DNA of 53,233 bases from Brevundimonas bullata (GTDB taxonomy: Bacteria > Pseudomonadota > Alphaproteobacteria > Caulobacterales > Caulobacteraceae), in NCBI RefSeq assembly GCF_014207965.1, contig NZ_JACHLM010000009.1:1-53233 (forward strand), read 5' to 3'. This document shows, piece by piece, positions 35,137 through 44,244 of the stretch. Numbering within the stretch: position 1 is the stretch's first letter; each line of letters starts with the position of its first letter. A model generated the notes under the pieces. That model was not told where the DNA came from. It did no database searches and worked only from the letters and a program-made list of their open reading frames with translations. A program made the position numbers and the translations under genes.

Positions 35137-35212
35137 GCCTGGATAGCTCAGCTGGTAGAGCAGTGGATTGAAAATCCACGTGTCGGTGGTTCGAACCCGC
35201 CTCCAGGCACCA
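35137..35212 (+). tRNA. tRNA-Phe (GAA)
   Basis: 76 nt with encoded CCA. Acceptor GCCTGGA/TCCAGGC, anticodon GAA in loop TTGAAAA, normal D and T arms. Followed by the inverted repeat TTTCCC/GGGAAA (35233-35249), likely part of its 3' end. Confidence 0.97.
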
Positions 35213-35652
35213 CTCCTCCCTACAATTTGGTCTTTCCCGTTCCGGGAAACCTTTGCCTTTAAATGGCCTAAATTTCGCCTTGGGAATTGCATTCCCGTAA
35301 CATGGCGTGATGCGACGTTTTCATGTCGCCGTTATTGCAAAAATCGAAAATATTTTGCCGATCTTCCCGATTGCTGCACGTGCGAAGGGGAAAAGAAACT
35401 TTGCGGACTTGACGCTAAGATGGCCGTTCGCCAAAGGGTCTTAACCGCATTCCTGCTTGCAGGCCGAGGTCACCGGGATATTGTGTCCTAGACCTTGGCG
35501 GCGACGACCGTTTTCGAACGATCGTGGCAGGCGGCGGTTCCACTCGGCGGGCTCGATCTCGTTGGTGGTGAAATTTCATTATAGGGACGGCCGACTGACG
35601 CGGTCCGTGTCTTGGGTTCCACGTGTCAGACCAAAGCAGGAACTGGCGAACA
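35213..35652 (+). other. Gene-free upstream region of the exb-ton operon
   Basis: No gene supported. AT-richer than its surroundings, with inverted repeats TTTCCC/GGGAAA (35233-35249), GGGAAT/ATTCCC (35282-35296) and GCAAAA/TTTTGC (35337-35358). The last one resembles an iron-type palindrome and could be a regulator site (Fur or other). TTGACGC at 35409 matches the Caulobacter -35 box, but no clear -10 follows at the right spacing. The long leader and repeats suggest regulation of energy transduction. Confidence 0.45.
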
Positions 35653-36567
35653 ATGCTCGATAGCAAGAAGACGAATATCCTCCTCGCACTGGCCGGCGCT
35701 GCCGTCCTGATGGCGAGCTCGCCGGTTCTGGCGCAAGACGCCGCAACCCCGGCCGCTGCTCCGGCAGCCGCTGCCTCGACCGCCGCTCCGGCTGCCGACG
35801 CTGCTGCTCCCGCCGCCGACGCCGCTCCCGCTGTTGACCCGACCACTGTTGCTGACTCGGTCAGCGGCGGCCACGGCAGCGGCGGCATCACCCCGGTCTC
35901 CATGTTCATGGAAGCCACCGCGGTCGTTAAGATCGTCATGATCGGCCTGCTGCTGGCCTCGGTCCTGTCGTGGACCATGCTGCTCATCAAGCTGCTCGAG
36001 TTCGGCGCTCTGAACAAAGCCACCGACCGCTTCCTGGAAGCCTTCCGCGGCGCTCGCACCATCGCCGACATGCGTCGCGTGTCGACTTCGGAAGAGTTTG
36101 ACGGCAACCCGCTGGCCGACATGGCCGCTGCCGCCACCGAAGAAATCGAACTGTCGCGTCAAGCAGGTCTGCAAGTGACCGGCGATCACCGCGACTCGGC
36201 TCTGCTGCGTGCGCAAACCGCCGTCGCCGCCGTTCAATCGGGTCTGCCGAAGCGCCTCTCGGGCGGCCAGCAGTTCCTGGCTTCGACGGGTTCGACCGGT
36301 CCGTTCGTCGGTCTGTTCGGCACCGTTTACGGCATCATGAACTCCTTCATCGGCATCGCCGAGTCCAACACGACCAACCTGGCCGTCGTTGCTCCGGGTA
36401 TTGCTGAAGCCCTGCTGGCTACCGGTATCGGCCTGTTCGCCGCTATCCCGGCCGTTATCTTCTACAACTACTTCAACACGCGCATCTCGAACTACGGCAC
36501 TCGTTCGGACGGCTTCAACGCTGAACTGATCAACGCCATCTCGCGTCAGCTCGACAAGGGAGCGTAA
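35653..36567 (+). CDS. exbB: ExbB-type proton channel (TonB energy transduction)
   Basis: 304 aa from the ATG at 35653 (AGGA 13 bases upstream). Signal-like segment 1-27 (VLAQ), then an Ala/Pro-rich periplasmic stretch to about residue 75. Three membrane helices follow; the last two carry TGPFVGLFGTVYGIMNSF and LLATGIGLFAAIPAVIFYNYF, the MotA/TolQ/ExbB core with the conserved Thr. ExbB and ExbD use the proton gradient to drive TonB. First gene of exbB-exbD-tonB, 5 bp before exbD. Confidence 0.95.
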   Translation: MLDSKKTNILLALAGAAVLMASSPVLAQDAATPAAAPAAAASTAAPAADAAAPAADAAPAVDPTTVADSVSGGHGSGGITPVSMFMEATAVVKIVMIGLLLASVLSWTMLLIKLLEFGALNKATDRFLEAFRGARTIADMRRVSTSEEFDGNPLADMAAAATEEIELSRQAGLQVTGDHRDSALLRAQTAVAAVQSGLPKRLSGGQQFLASTGSTGPFVGLFGTVYGIMNSFIGIAESNTTNLAVVAPGIAEALLATGIGLFAAIPAVIFYNYFNTRISNYGTRSDGFNAELINAISRQLDKGA

Positions 36568-36572
36568 GACGG

Positions 36573-37004
36573 ATGGCCGCCAAACTTTCCGGTTCCGGCG
36601 GCGGCAAGTACACCGTCGAGGCTAATGCCGAGATCAATGTCACACCCTTCGTGGACATCATGCTCGTGCTCCTCATCATCTTCATGGTGGCGGCTCCGCT
36701 CGCCACCGTGTCGGTGCCGGTGAAACTGCCTCGCGCCGTTGCTCCTCCGGGCAAGAATCCGCCGACGCCGGTCTTCATCTCCATCCAGAACGATGGCGAC
36801 GTGTGGATTGGCGACCTTAAGTCTTCTCCCGGTGCGCTGGGCGATGACCTTCGGGTGCAGATCGGACGCAGGAACCCTTCGGAAGAACGTATTTTCATTC
36901 GTGCAGACCAGCAGACCCGGTACGGCGATTTCATGCAGGTCATGAACGCCCTCCAGGACAATGGTTTCTACAGCGTCGCCCTGGTTGGCGAAGACAACTC
37001 GTAA
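36573..37004 (+). CDS. exbD: ExbD-type energy-transduction protein
   Basis: 143 aa. AAGGGAG is 8 bases before the ATG. One membrane helix near residues 25-45 with the key Asp in INVTPFVDIMLVLLIIFMV (proton path), then a periplasmic domain ending in YGDFMQVMNALQDNGFYSVALVGE. ExbD pairs with ExbB. Lies 18 bp before tonB. Confidence 0.95.
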   Translation: MAAKLSGSGGGKYTVEANAEINVTPFVDIMLVLLIIFMVAAPLATVSVPVKLPRAVAPPGKNPPTPVFISIQNDGDVWIGDLKSSPGALGDDLRVQIGRRNPSEERIFIRADQQTRYGDFMQVMNALQDNGFYSVALVGEDNS

Positions 37005-37022
37005 GGGGGCGGGGCGCATAGC

Positions 37023-37742
37023 ATGACAGCTGAACCTCACGTCCACCGTGATCCGATCCTGGATCCGCCGAAGAAGAAGAAGAAGCTTTCGACCGGCGCC
37101 ATCGTGGGCATCACCGTTTCGGTGATCGTCCACGCCCTGGCGGGCCTGTACTTGTACAACAACAAGTTCGTGCTGAAGGAAATGACCTACGAGGACGAGG
37201 CCGTCGACGTCGAGCTGATGGAGGTTCCGCCTCCGCCGCCGCCGCCGCCGCCGCCGCCGCCCCCGCCGGACACCCCTCCGCCGCCGAAGCTTCAGGTGCG
37301 TGAACCGCAGATCAACACCCAGGCGCCTCCGCCTCCGGTGACTGTGGCGATCGAACCGACGAAGAAGGATGACCGCGTCGAATACTCGGGCCCGCCCGTG
37401 ATCGTCCCCGGACCTCCGCCTCCGCCGGCTCCTCCCGCACCGCCGAAACCTTCGGTTATCACCAACCCGAGCTGGGCGCGTCCGCCGCGTCCGACCGAAC
37501 GGGACTTCCCGCAACGCGCTATCGATCGCGGCGTGGGCGGCTCGGCCACGGTTGAATGCACGGTGACACCGAACGGTCGCCCCGAAGGCTGCCGTGTTGT
37601 TTCGGAAGAGCCGTCCGGGATGGGCTTCGGCGCAGCCGCAGTCCGTATCGTCCAGCGCGGGCAACTATCGCCTCGTACGGTCGATGGTGCTGCCACGAAC
37701 GCCAAATTCGTCGTGCGAGTGCCCTTCAATCTGGGCGACTGA
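37023..37742 (+). CDS. tonB: TonB energy transducer
   Basis: 239 aa. One N-terminal membrane anchor (about residues 22-43) after a Lys-rich cytosolic tail. A periplasmic spacer follows with a run of 14 consecutive prolines starting near residue 69, encoded largely by nine CCG codons in a row. Further Pro clusters lead to the C-terminal TonB domain (GGSATVECTVTPNGRPEGCRVVSEEPSGMGFG pattern, about 170-235). TonB contacts outer-membrane receptors for iron and other nutrients. Ends before a strong terminator. Confidence 0.93.
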   Translation: MTAEPHVHRDPILDPPKKKKKLSTGAIVGITVSVIVHALAGLYLYNNKFVLKEMTYEDEAVDVELMEVPPPPPPPPPPPPPPDTPPPPKLQVREPQINTQAPPPPVTVAIEPTKKDDRVEYSGPPVIVPGPPPPPAPPAPPKPSVITNPSWARPPRPTERDFPQRAIDRGVGGSATVECTVTPNGRPEGCRVVSEEPSGMGFGAAAVRIVQRGQLSPRTVDGAATNAKFVVRVPFNLGD

Positions 37743-37766
37743 CACGGTCGATAAGTCGATATGAAG

Positions 37767-37800
37767 AACGCTTCGGGGCTTTGCCTCGGAGCGTTTTTCT
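37767..37800 (+). terminator. Intrinsic terminator of exbB-exbD-tonB
   Basis: 13-bp stem with two G-U pairs (37767-37779 with 37783-37795), three-base loop, then TTTCT. Placed 24 bases after the tonB stop. Confidence 0.88.
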
Positions 37801-37872
37801 TTGTTTGATACGTGCTGGAACCGTCCTCTTCGTCGTGCCTATGTTGACGGTGACGGATCAAGGGGAGTGCTT

Positions 37873-38622
37873 ATGACCAGAACTTGCGTTGCCGTGTTCG
37901 CGACAGGACTTCTTGCGCTCAGCCTCGGCGCCTGCGCCTACAATGAGAGCCTGGGTCGCAGCCAGTTCCTGATCGTGGATGACAGCGCCCTGATCCAGCA
38001 GTCGAATGCGGCCTGGGCCGAGACGCTGAAAACCCAGAAGGTGTCCGCCAACGTGGCCCAGAATGAGCGGGTGCGCCGTGTCGGCGGACGCGTGGTTCAG
38101 GCGGCCGGTCTGGCGGGCCGTAGCTGGGACTATGCGGTGTTCGAAGACGCCAGCCCCAACGCCTTCGTCCTGCCGTCGGGCCAGATCGGCGTCACGACGG
38201 GTCTGCTGAAGCTGGTGCAGAACGACGACCAACTGGCCGCCGTCCTGGGCCACGAGGTCGGCCACGTCGTCGCCCGCCACGCCGCCGAACGCTATTCGAC
38301 CCAGACGACGACAGGCGTGTTCCTGGGGGCGGTGCAGAGCCGGGCAGGGGACTATGCGCAGGCCGTCGGCGCCCTGGGCGGCATGGGCGCGCAAGTGGGT
38401 CTGCTGCTGCCCTTCTCGCGCAGCCATGAGCTGGAAGCCGACCGACTGGGCGTGGATTACCTGGCCGCCGCCGGATACAAGCCCTCGGAATCCATCGCTC
38501 TCTGGCGGGTGATGGCGCAGCAGCGTCAGTCGGGGACCCCGGAATTCGCCTCGACCCACCCATCCGACCAGACCCGGATCACCGCCTTGCAGCAGTATAT
38601 CGCCAGCCGAGGCTGGAACTGA
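37873..38622 (+). CDS. M48-family metalloprotease lipoprotein
   Basis: 249 aa from the ATG at 37873 (AAGGGGAG 6 bases upstream). Lipobox LGAC gives Cys21, so it is membrane-anchored on the periplasmic side. Zinc motif HEVGH at 127-131, third ligand in HELEADRLG near 185-190. This small M48 type (LoiP/BepA/Oma1-like) cleaves misassembled outer-membrane proteins under stress. No TPR domain is present, which separates it from BepA. Monocistronic between two clear units. Confidence 0.92.
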   Translation: MTRTCVAVFATGLLALSLGACAYNESLGRSQFLIVDDSALIQQSNAAWAETLKTQKVSANVAQNERVRRVGGRVVQAAGLAGRSWDYAVFEDASPNAFVLPSGQIGVTTGLLKLVQNDDQLAAVLGHEVGHVVARHAAERYSTQTTTGVFLGAVQSRAGDYAQAVGALGGMGAQVGLLLPFSRSHELEADRLGVDYLAAAGYKPSESIALWRVMAQQRQSGTPEFASTHPSDQTRITALQQYIASRGWN

Positions 38623-38655
38623 CGGGGGATAAAGTGAAATTCCTGAATAAGCGTA

Positions 38656-38684
38656 TTGCTGACCGAGGCGAGGCCCGCTAGAGA
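38656..38684 (+). promoter_or_regulatory. Probable promoter of tRNA-His
   Basis: TTGCTG, 17 bases, TAGAGA, ending 20 bases before the tRNA. Acceptable sigma-70-like spacing; the boxes are imperfect. Confidence 0.4.
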
Positions 38685-38704
38685 ACCGGCCTCGCGTTGA
38701 TCGC

Positions 38705-38781
38705 GCCGCCTTAGCTCAGTTGGTTAGAGCGCCGGTTTGTGGAACCGGAGGTCCTCAGTTCAAGCCTGAGAGGCGGTACCA
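38705..38781 (+). tRNA. tRNA-His (GTG), alphaproteobacterial type
   Basis: 77 nt with CCA, anticodon GTG in loop TTGTGGA. The acceptor is GCCGCCT paired with AGGCGGT (G1-U72) and the discriminator is A73. The base before position 1 is C, so no encoded G-1 pairs with the discriminator. Some Alphaproteobacteria are known to lack G-1 and use A73 with a matching HisRS. Confidence 0.93.
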
Positions 38782-38824
38782 TCACTCCCACGAATCGCTT
38801 TCAGCGACCTGGAGTGGTGACGAT

Positions 38825-39616
38825 ATGAGCGACGCTTCCCTCGTGTGGGATCCCCACCAGTACAATCGGTTCGAGGCTCAGCGCGATCGCGCCGCGCTTG
38901 ATCTGCTGGTGCGTCTGCCCGAGGATTTTGCGCCCGCCGAGATCTGGGATCTGGGCTGCGGAACCGGTCAACACGCGGCCCTGCTGAAGCGCCGCCACCC
39001 CAACGCCCATGTGCATGGCATGGATGCCAGCGCGGCCATGCTGGAGCAGGCCCGCGCCCTTTCCGCCGATGTCGACTGGTCCGTCGGCGATATCGCGAGT
39101 TGGAGGCCGGAACAGTCGGCCGATCTGATTCTGGCCAACGCCTCGCTGCAATGGCTGCCCGATCACGCCGCTCTGTTCGCGCATCTGGCTGAAGCCCTGG
39201 CGCCCGGCGGCCTGCTGGCGGTGCAGATGCCCATGGCCTGGGAGACGCGCCACCATACGATCATGCGCGAGACGGCGGCTGAGGGGCCGTGGGCTTCGGT
39301 TCTGACCGGCGTGGACACGATCGCGCCCTTGCTGGCGGCCGAAGCCTATTACGAAGCCCTGGCGCCGTTGTGCGACGACATCGACATCTGGTCGACCACC
39401 TATCTGCACGTTCTGGCGGGCGACAAAGCCGTGCTGGAATGGATGAAGGGGACGGCGTTGCGACCCTATCTGACCGCGCTGGCGGGCGATCCTGCGATGC
39501 AGGAGGCTTTCCGGGGGGCGCTGGGCGCGCGGCTATCCTCAGCCTTCCCTAGACGGGCCGACGGGGCGACTCTTCTGCCATTTCCTCGTCTGTTTCTTGT
39601 CGCGCGGCGTCGTTGA
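38825..39616 (+). CDS. tam: Trans-aconitate 2-methyltransferase
   Basis: 263 aa from the ATG at 38825; the frame continues upstream through the tRNA but that part is spurious. SAM-binding fold: motif I IWDLGCGTGQHAALL near residue 40, GMDASAAMLEQAR, LILANASLQWLPDH, and MAWETRHH. This matches Tam, which methylates trans-aconitate, an inhibitor of aconitase. The last 68 bp overlap the end of the opposite-strand phospholipase gene. Confidence 0.88.
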   Translation: MSDASLVWDPHQYNRFEAQRDRAALDLLVRLPEDFAPAEIWDLGCGTGQHAALLKRRHPNAHVHGMDASAAMLEQARALSADVDWSVGDIASWRPEQSADLILANASLQWLPDHAALFAHLAEALAPGGLLAVQMPMAWETRHHTIMRETAAEGPWASVLTGVDTIAPLLAAEAYYEALAPLCDDIDIWSTTYLHVLAGDKAVLEWMKGTALRPYLTALAGDPAMQEAFRGALGARLSSAFPRRADGATLLPFPRLFLVARRR

Positions 39617-41348
39617 TGCGGTGGCGGTGCAGGTGCTCGACCGGGCATTTCAGCGTCGCCAGCGCGGCCTTGGTCGCCGCATAGCCTGAGGACACCGCCG
39701 GGGCGTAGGCCTTCCAGTCGCGGATATCGACGCCCTCGGGTCGAGGCAGGATCAGCAGGTCGGTATCGGCCCGCGCCTGCATCAGTTCGGCCTCGGTCGT
39801 CAGGGTGGCGGAGCGCATCAGCACCGACACGATCGGCGGTCCCTTCTTCCACGCGCCCGAGACGATCCAGCGCCACCAGGACGGCGGGTCCTCCAGCGCC
39901 TTGGGATCGACGCCGCGCGTCTGGGACACGTCCACCCCGACCACGGGGCCGCTGTTCAGGCGACGCATGACCTCGCTGGGGAAGTTGCGCAGTACGGCCC
40001 CGTCGACCAGCACCTGACCGTTCATCACCACCGGCGGCATGACGCCGGGAATAGAGATCGAGGCCCGTAGGGCGTGACGCAGCATGCCCTCGCGATGCAC
40101 CTCGACCTTGCCTGACGTCAGATTGGTCGAGACGGCGAAGAAGGGCAGGGGCATGTCCTCGATGTTCACGTCGCCATAGGCGTCCTGCATCAGACGCGCG
40201 ACCTTGCGGGCATGGGTCATGGCGATGATGGGGAAGGCGATGTCCGACAGGGGGTCGGATTCGACGAAGGCCTTGCGGATTCGTTCGTCCAGTTCATCGT
40301 CCGACCAGCCGAGACCGGGGCCGGCGGCGACGACGGCGCCCATGCTGGAGCCGCCGATGAAGTCGATCGGCATCCCCGCTTCGCGCAGGGCTTTCAACGC
40401 GCCGATGTGGGCGTAGGCGCGGGCGCCCCCGCCCGACAGCACCACCCCGACCGCCGAACCAGTGACGACCCGGGCGATCCGCGCAGTGTCGTCGAACAGC
40501 CCTTCGACCACATGGAACCAGCGACCGGGTTTGAAGGCGTCCAGCCAGGCGCGCGTTCGGGTGGGCCGGGCCATGTGCGGCGGACGCAGCAGGATCAGGT
40601 CGGTCAGCGGGTGGGCCTCGTCCTCGATCTCGGGCGGCAGGACGGGGGCGTGCGGCTTGTGATCGGCGTCGCCCACGACGAAGACGCGGTCGACCTGTCG
40701 GGCGCACAGCGAGGCCCAGCCAGGCTCGTCCGACTCAGCGACATAGAGGACGTAGTCGTGGGCGTCCTCGACGCTGGAGAACCATTCGGCGGCGGACGAC
40801 AGGGCTGTGTGGTCGATGACGCGGCAACTGAAGCCCTGAGCCTCGACCGCGCGGGCCACGCGCTCCACGAAGCTGCGAATCGGCTGGGCGCGGGCCGAGA
40901 CGAAGCCGAAGACGGTCGGGTCCGATCCGGTGGAGTTCCGATCGCGCGCCCGCATCAGCATGATCTGGCCCAGCTCGGCCATCAGGGCGGGCTCGTTGCG
41001 GGCGGCCTCGAAGAAGGCGTCGCGCGGCAGGGCGACCACATCGCTGTCGCGCAGGGCCACGACATTGGCCATGTGGGTGGTGCCCGCCAGCATGGCCATT
41101 TCGCCGACCGGATCGCCGGGCTTGATGACGCCGATGAACTGCTGGCCGCGTCCGTTGTCGTCCTTGAACACCCCCAGTCGCCCGGCGCGCAGCAGGTAGA
41201 GGGTGTCGGCGGGATCGCCGGCGGAAAACAGCCGCTCGCCCCGCGTCAGGGCGAACCAGCTGGCGCGGGTGTTCTTCGTGCCCTCGAAGACGCGCGCCAG
41301 GGCGGCCTCCAGCGAGTCGGGTGGCGTATGGGGACGTTCAGCAGCCAT
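39549..41348 (-). CDS. Patatin-like phospholipase with cyclic-nucleotide-binding domain
   Basis: 599 aa. Residues about 15-150 are a cNMP-binding fold ([31 protein letters not shown]). A middle region follows, then a patatin domain: [18 protein letters not shown] (oxyanion hole), nucleophile Ser in [15 protein letters not shown] near 340, and catalytic Asp in [13 protein letters not shown]. This is the bacterial neuropathy-target-esterase-like plan (YlbK/RssA group with an N-terminal sensor). It likely hydrolyses phospholipid or lysophospholipid at the membrane. Divergent from mccB over 81 bp. Confidence 0.9.
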   Translation of the reverse strand: MAAERPHTPPDSLEAALARVFEGTKNTRASWFALTRGERLFSAGDPADTLYLLRAGRLGVFKDDNGRGQQFIGVIKPGDPVGEMAMLAGTTHMANVVALRDSDVVALPRDAFFEAARNEPALMAELGQIMLMRARDRNSTGSDPTVFGFVSARAQPIRSFVERVARAVEAQGFSCRVIDHTALSSAAEWFSSVEDAHDYVLYVAESDEPGWASLCARQVDRVFVVGDADHKPHAPVLPPEIEDEAHPLTDLILLRPPHMARPTRTRAWLDAFKPGRWFHVVEGLFDDTARIARVVTGSAVGVVLSGGGARAYAHIGALKALREAGMPIDFIGGSSMGAVVAAGPGLGWSDDELDERIRKAFVESDPLSDIAFPIIAMTHARKVARLMQDAYGDVNIEDMPLPFFAVSTNLTSGKVEVHREGMLRHALRASISIPGVMPPVVMNGQVLVDGAVLRNFPSEVMRRLNSGPVVGVDVSQTRGVDPKALEDPPSWWRWIVSGAWKKGPPIVSVLMRSATLTTEAELMQARADTDLLILPRPEGVDIRDWKAYAPAVSSGYAATKAALATLKCPVEHLHRHRINDAARQETDEEMAEESPRRPV

Positions 41349-41429
41349 GTTTGGGGTTTAGGCCGGATTCCGGCGGACAGGAAACAGAACGACTTCCACC
41401 AGAGGCGGAAGCCTCCTAAACCTTGGGGC

Positions 41430-43022
<1,593 letters not shown>

Positions 43023-43028
43023 TCGTCT

Positions 43029-43131
43029 GTCATCCCGGAAATCGCGCAGCGATTATCCGGGACCGTCACGGACGTCAGGCGTTAGAGTTTTGAGCGGTCC
43101 CGGATCACGCCTTCGCCGTGTCCGGGATGAC
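43029..43131. repeat. Palindromic repeat between mccB and the hydratase gene
   Basis: Outer arms GTCATCCCGGA (43029-43039) and TCCGGGATGAC (43121-43131), inner arms TCCGGGACCG (43056-43065) and CGGTCCCGGA (43095-43104), all perfect inverted copies. Each half also folds alone (TCCCGGA/TCCGGGA, ATCG/CGAT). Same general plan as the repeat at 16316. Confidence 0.8.
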
Positions 43132-43148
43132 CAGGAAAGAAGATCAGA

Positions 43149-44051
43149 ATGACCGACCAGAAGCCGACCGAAGAAGACCTGAACGCCCTGGACGTCACCG
43201 ACGCCGAGGCCGCCGAGATCAACGCCATCGCTCATCCCTTCGTCGCCGATCCGGCGCCGGACGCGGACAATGATCTGGTGCAGATCGACGCCCTGCCGTC
43301 GGGCGTGGTCTTCATCACCATCAACCGGCCCGAGAAGAAGAACGCCTTCGACGCCGCCACCATCGCGGCCCTCTATGAGGCCTTCGAGACCCTGCAGGGC
43401 GCCGACCGGGTGCGCGTGGTCTTCATCCGTGGCGCGGGCGGCACCTTCAGCGCCGGCGCCGACCTGAACTGGATGGCGGACGCCGCTGGCTGGTCGGAGA
43501 GCGACAACCGCGACGACGCCATGGGGCTGGCGAAAATGCTCAAGGCCCTGCACGACGTGCCGGCCCTGACGGTGGCTCTGGTCGAGGGCGCGGCCATGGG
43601 CGGCGGGGCGGGGATCGTCGCCGCCTGCGACATGGCCGTGGCGGTCGAGGGCGCGCGCTTCGCCTTCTCCGAGGTCAAGCTGGGCCTCATCCCGGCGACC
43701 ATCGCCCCCTATGTCATCGAGGCCGTCGGCGCCCGTCGCGCCCGCCAGCTGTTCCTGACGGCCAACACCTTCGACGCCGATTACGCCGCGCACGCGGGCC
43801 TGATCGACATGGTGTTGCCTGAAGGTTCGATGGACGAGTTCATCTCCATGCTGACCGACAGCCTGACCACCTGCGCCCCCGGCGCCATGGGCGAGGCCAA
43901 GCGTCTGGTGAACGACCTGGCGGGCGAGTCCATCGACCATCGCCTGCTGGAAGAGACCGCCAAGCGCATCGCCCGCGCCCGCGTCTCGGAAGAAGGCCAG
44001 GAAGGCGTCCGCGCCTTCCTCGACAAGCGCGCCCCCAGCTGGGCGCAATAA
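43149..44051 (+). CDS. Enoyl-CoA hydratase/isomerase, probable methylglutaconyl-CoA hydratase
   Basis: 300 aa with an unusual 40-residue acidic N-terminal extension. Crotonase motifs: ITINRPEKKNAFD near 55, GGTFSAGADLNWM (oxyanion hole), VEGAAMGGGAGIVAACDMAVA, and FSEVKLGLIPATIAPYV with the catalytic Glu. Placed between mccB and mccA, so the most likely reaction is hydration of 3-methylglutaconyl-CoA to HMG-CoA (LiuC). Specificity rests on context. Confidence 0.85.
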   Translation: MTDQKPTEEDLNALDVTDAEAAEINAIAHPFVADPAPDADNDLVQIDALPSGVVFITINRPEKKNAFDAATIAALYEAFETLQGADRVRVVFIRGAGGTFSAGADLNWMADAAGWSESDNRDDAMGLAKMLKALHDVPALTVALVEGAAMGGGAGIVAACDMAVAVEGARFAFSEVKLGLIPATIAPYVIEAVGARRARQLFLTANTFDADYAAHAGLIDMVLPEGSMDEFISMLTDSLTTCAPGAMGEAKRLVNDLAGESIDHRLLEETAKRIARARVSEEGQEGVRAFLDKRAPSWAQ

Positions 44052-44061
44052 GACTTCTTTC

Positions 44062-44196
44062 CTCCCCACGCAGTGGGGAGGGGGACCACGAAGTGGTGGA
44101 GGGGGCGACGTAAACGTCAGCCGTGGAGTCGCCCCCTCCGTCACGTCGCCTTCGGCGCCGCGCCACCTCCCCATTCGCTTTGCGAACAGGGAGGAG
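44062..44196. repeat. Palindromic CTCCCC-type repeat before mccA
   Basis: CTCCCCACGCAGTGGGGAG (44062-44080) is a hairpin, followed by CCAC/GTGG, then GGAGGGGGCGAC (44098-44109) and its exact inverse GTCGCCCCCTCC (44128-44139), and finally CCTCCCCATTCG...AGGGAGG. A second family of dispersed palindromic elements, unlike the TCATCC type. Confidence 0.75.
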
Positions 44197-44244
44197 CAAG
44201 GTGGAGCAGGCCGCCCATTTGCAGAGGCAGAGTTCAAGACCGCC

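Noticed and set aside
38720..38824. Upstream extension of the tam frame
   Set aside because: It runs through tRNA-His; the true start is the ATG at 38825.
40212..41429. Upstream extension of the mccB frame
   Set aside because: Antisense to the phospholipase gene; mccB proper starts at 41430, giving the normal 530-residue length.
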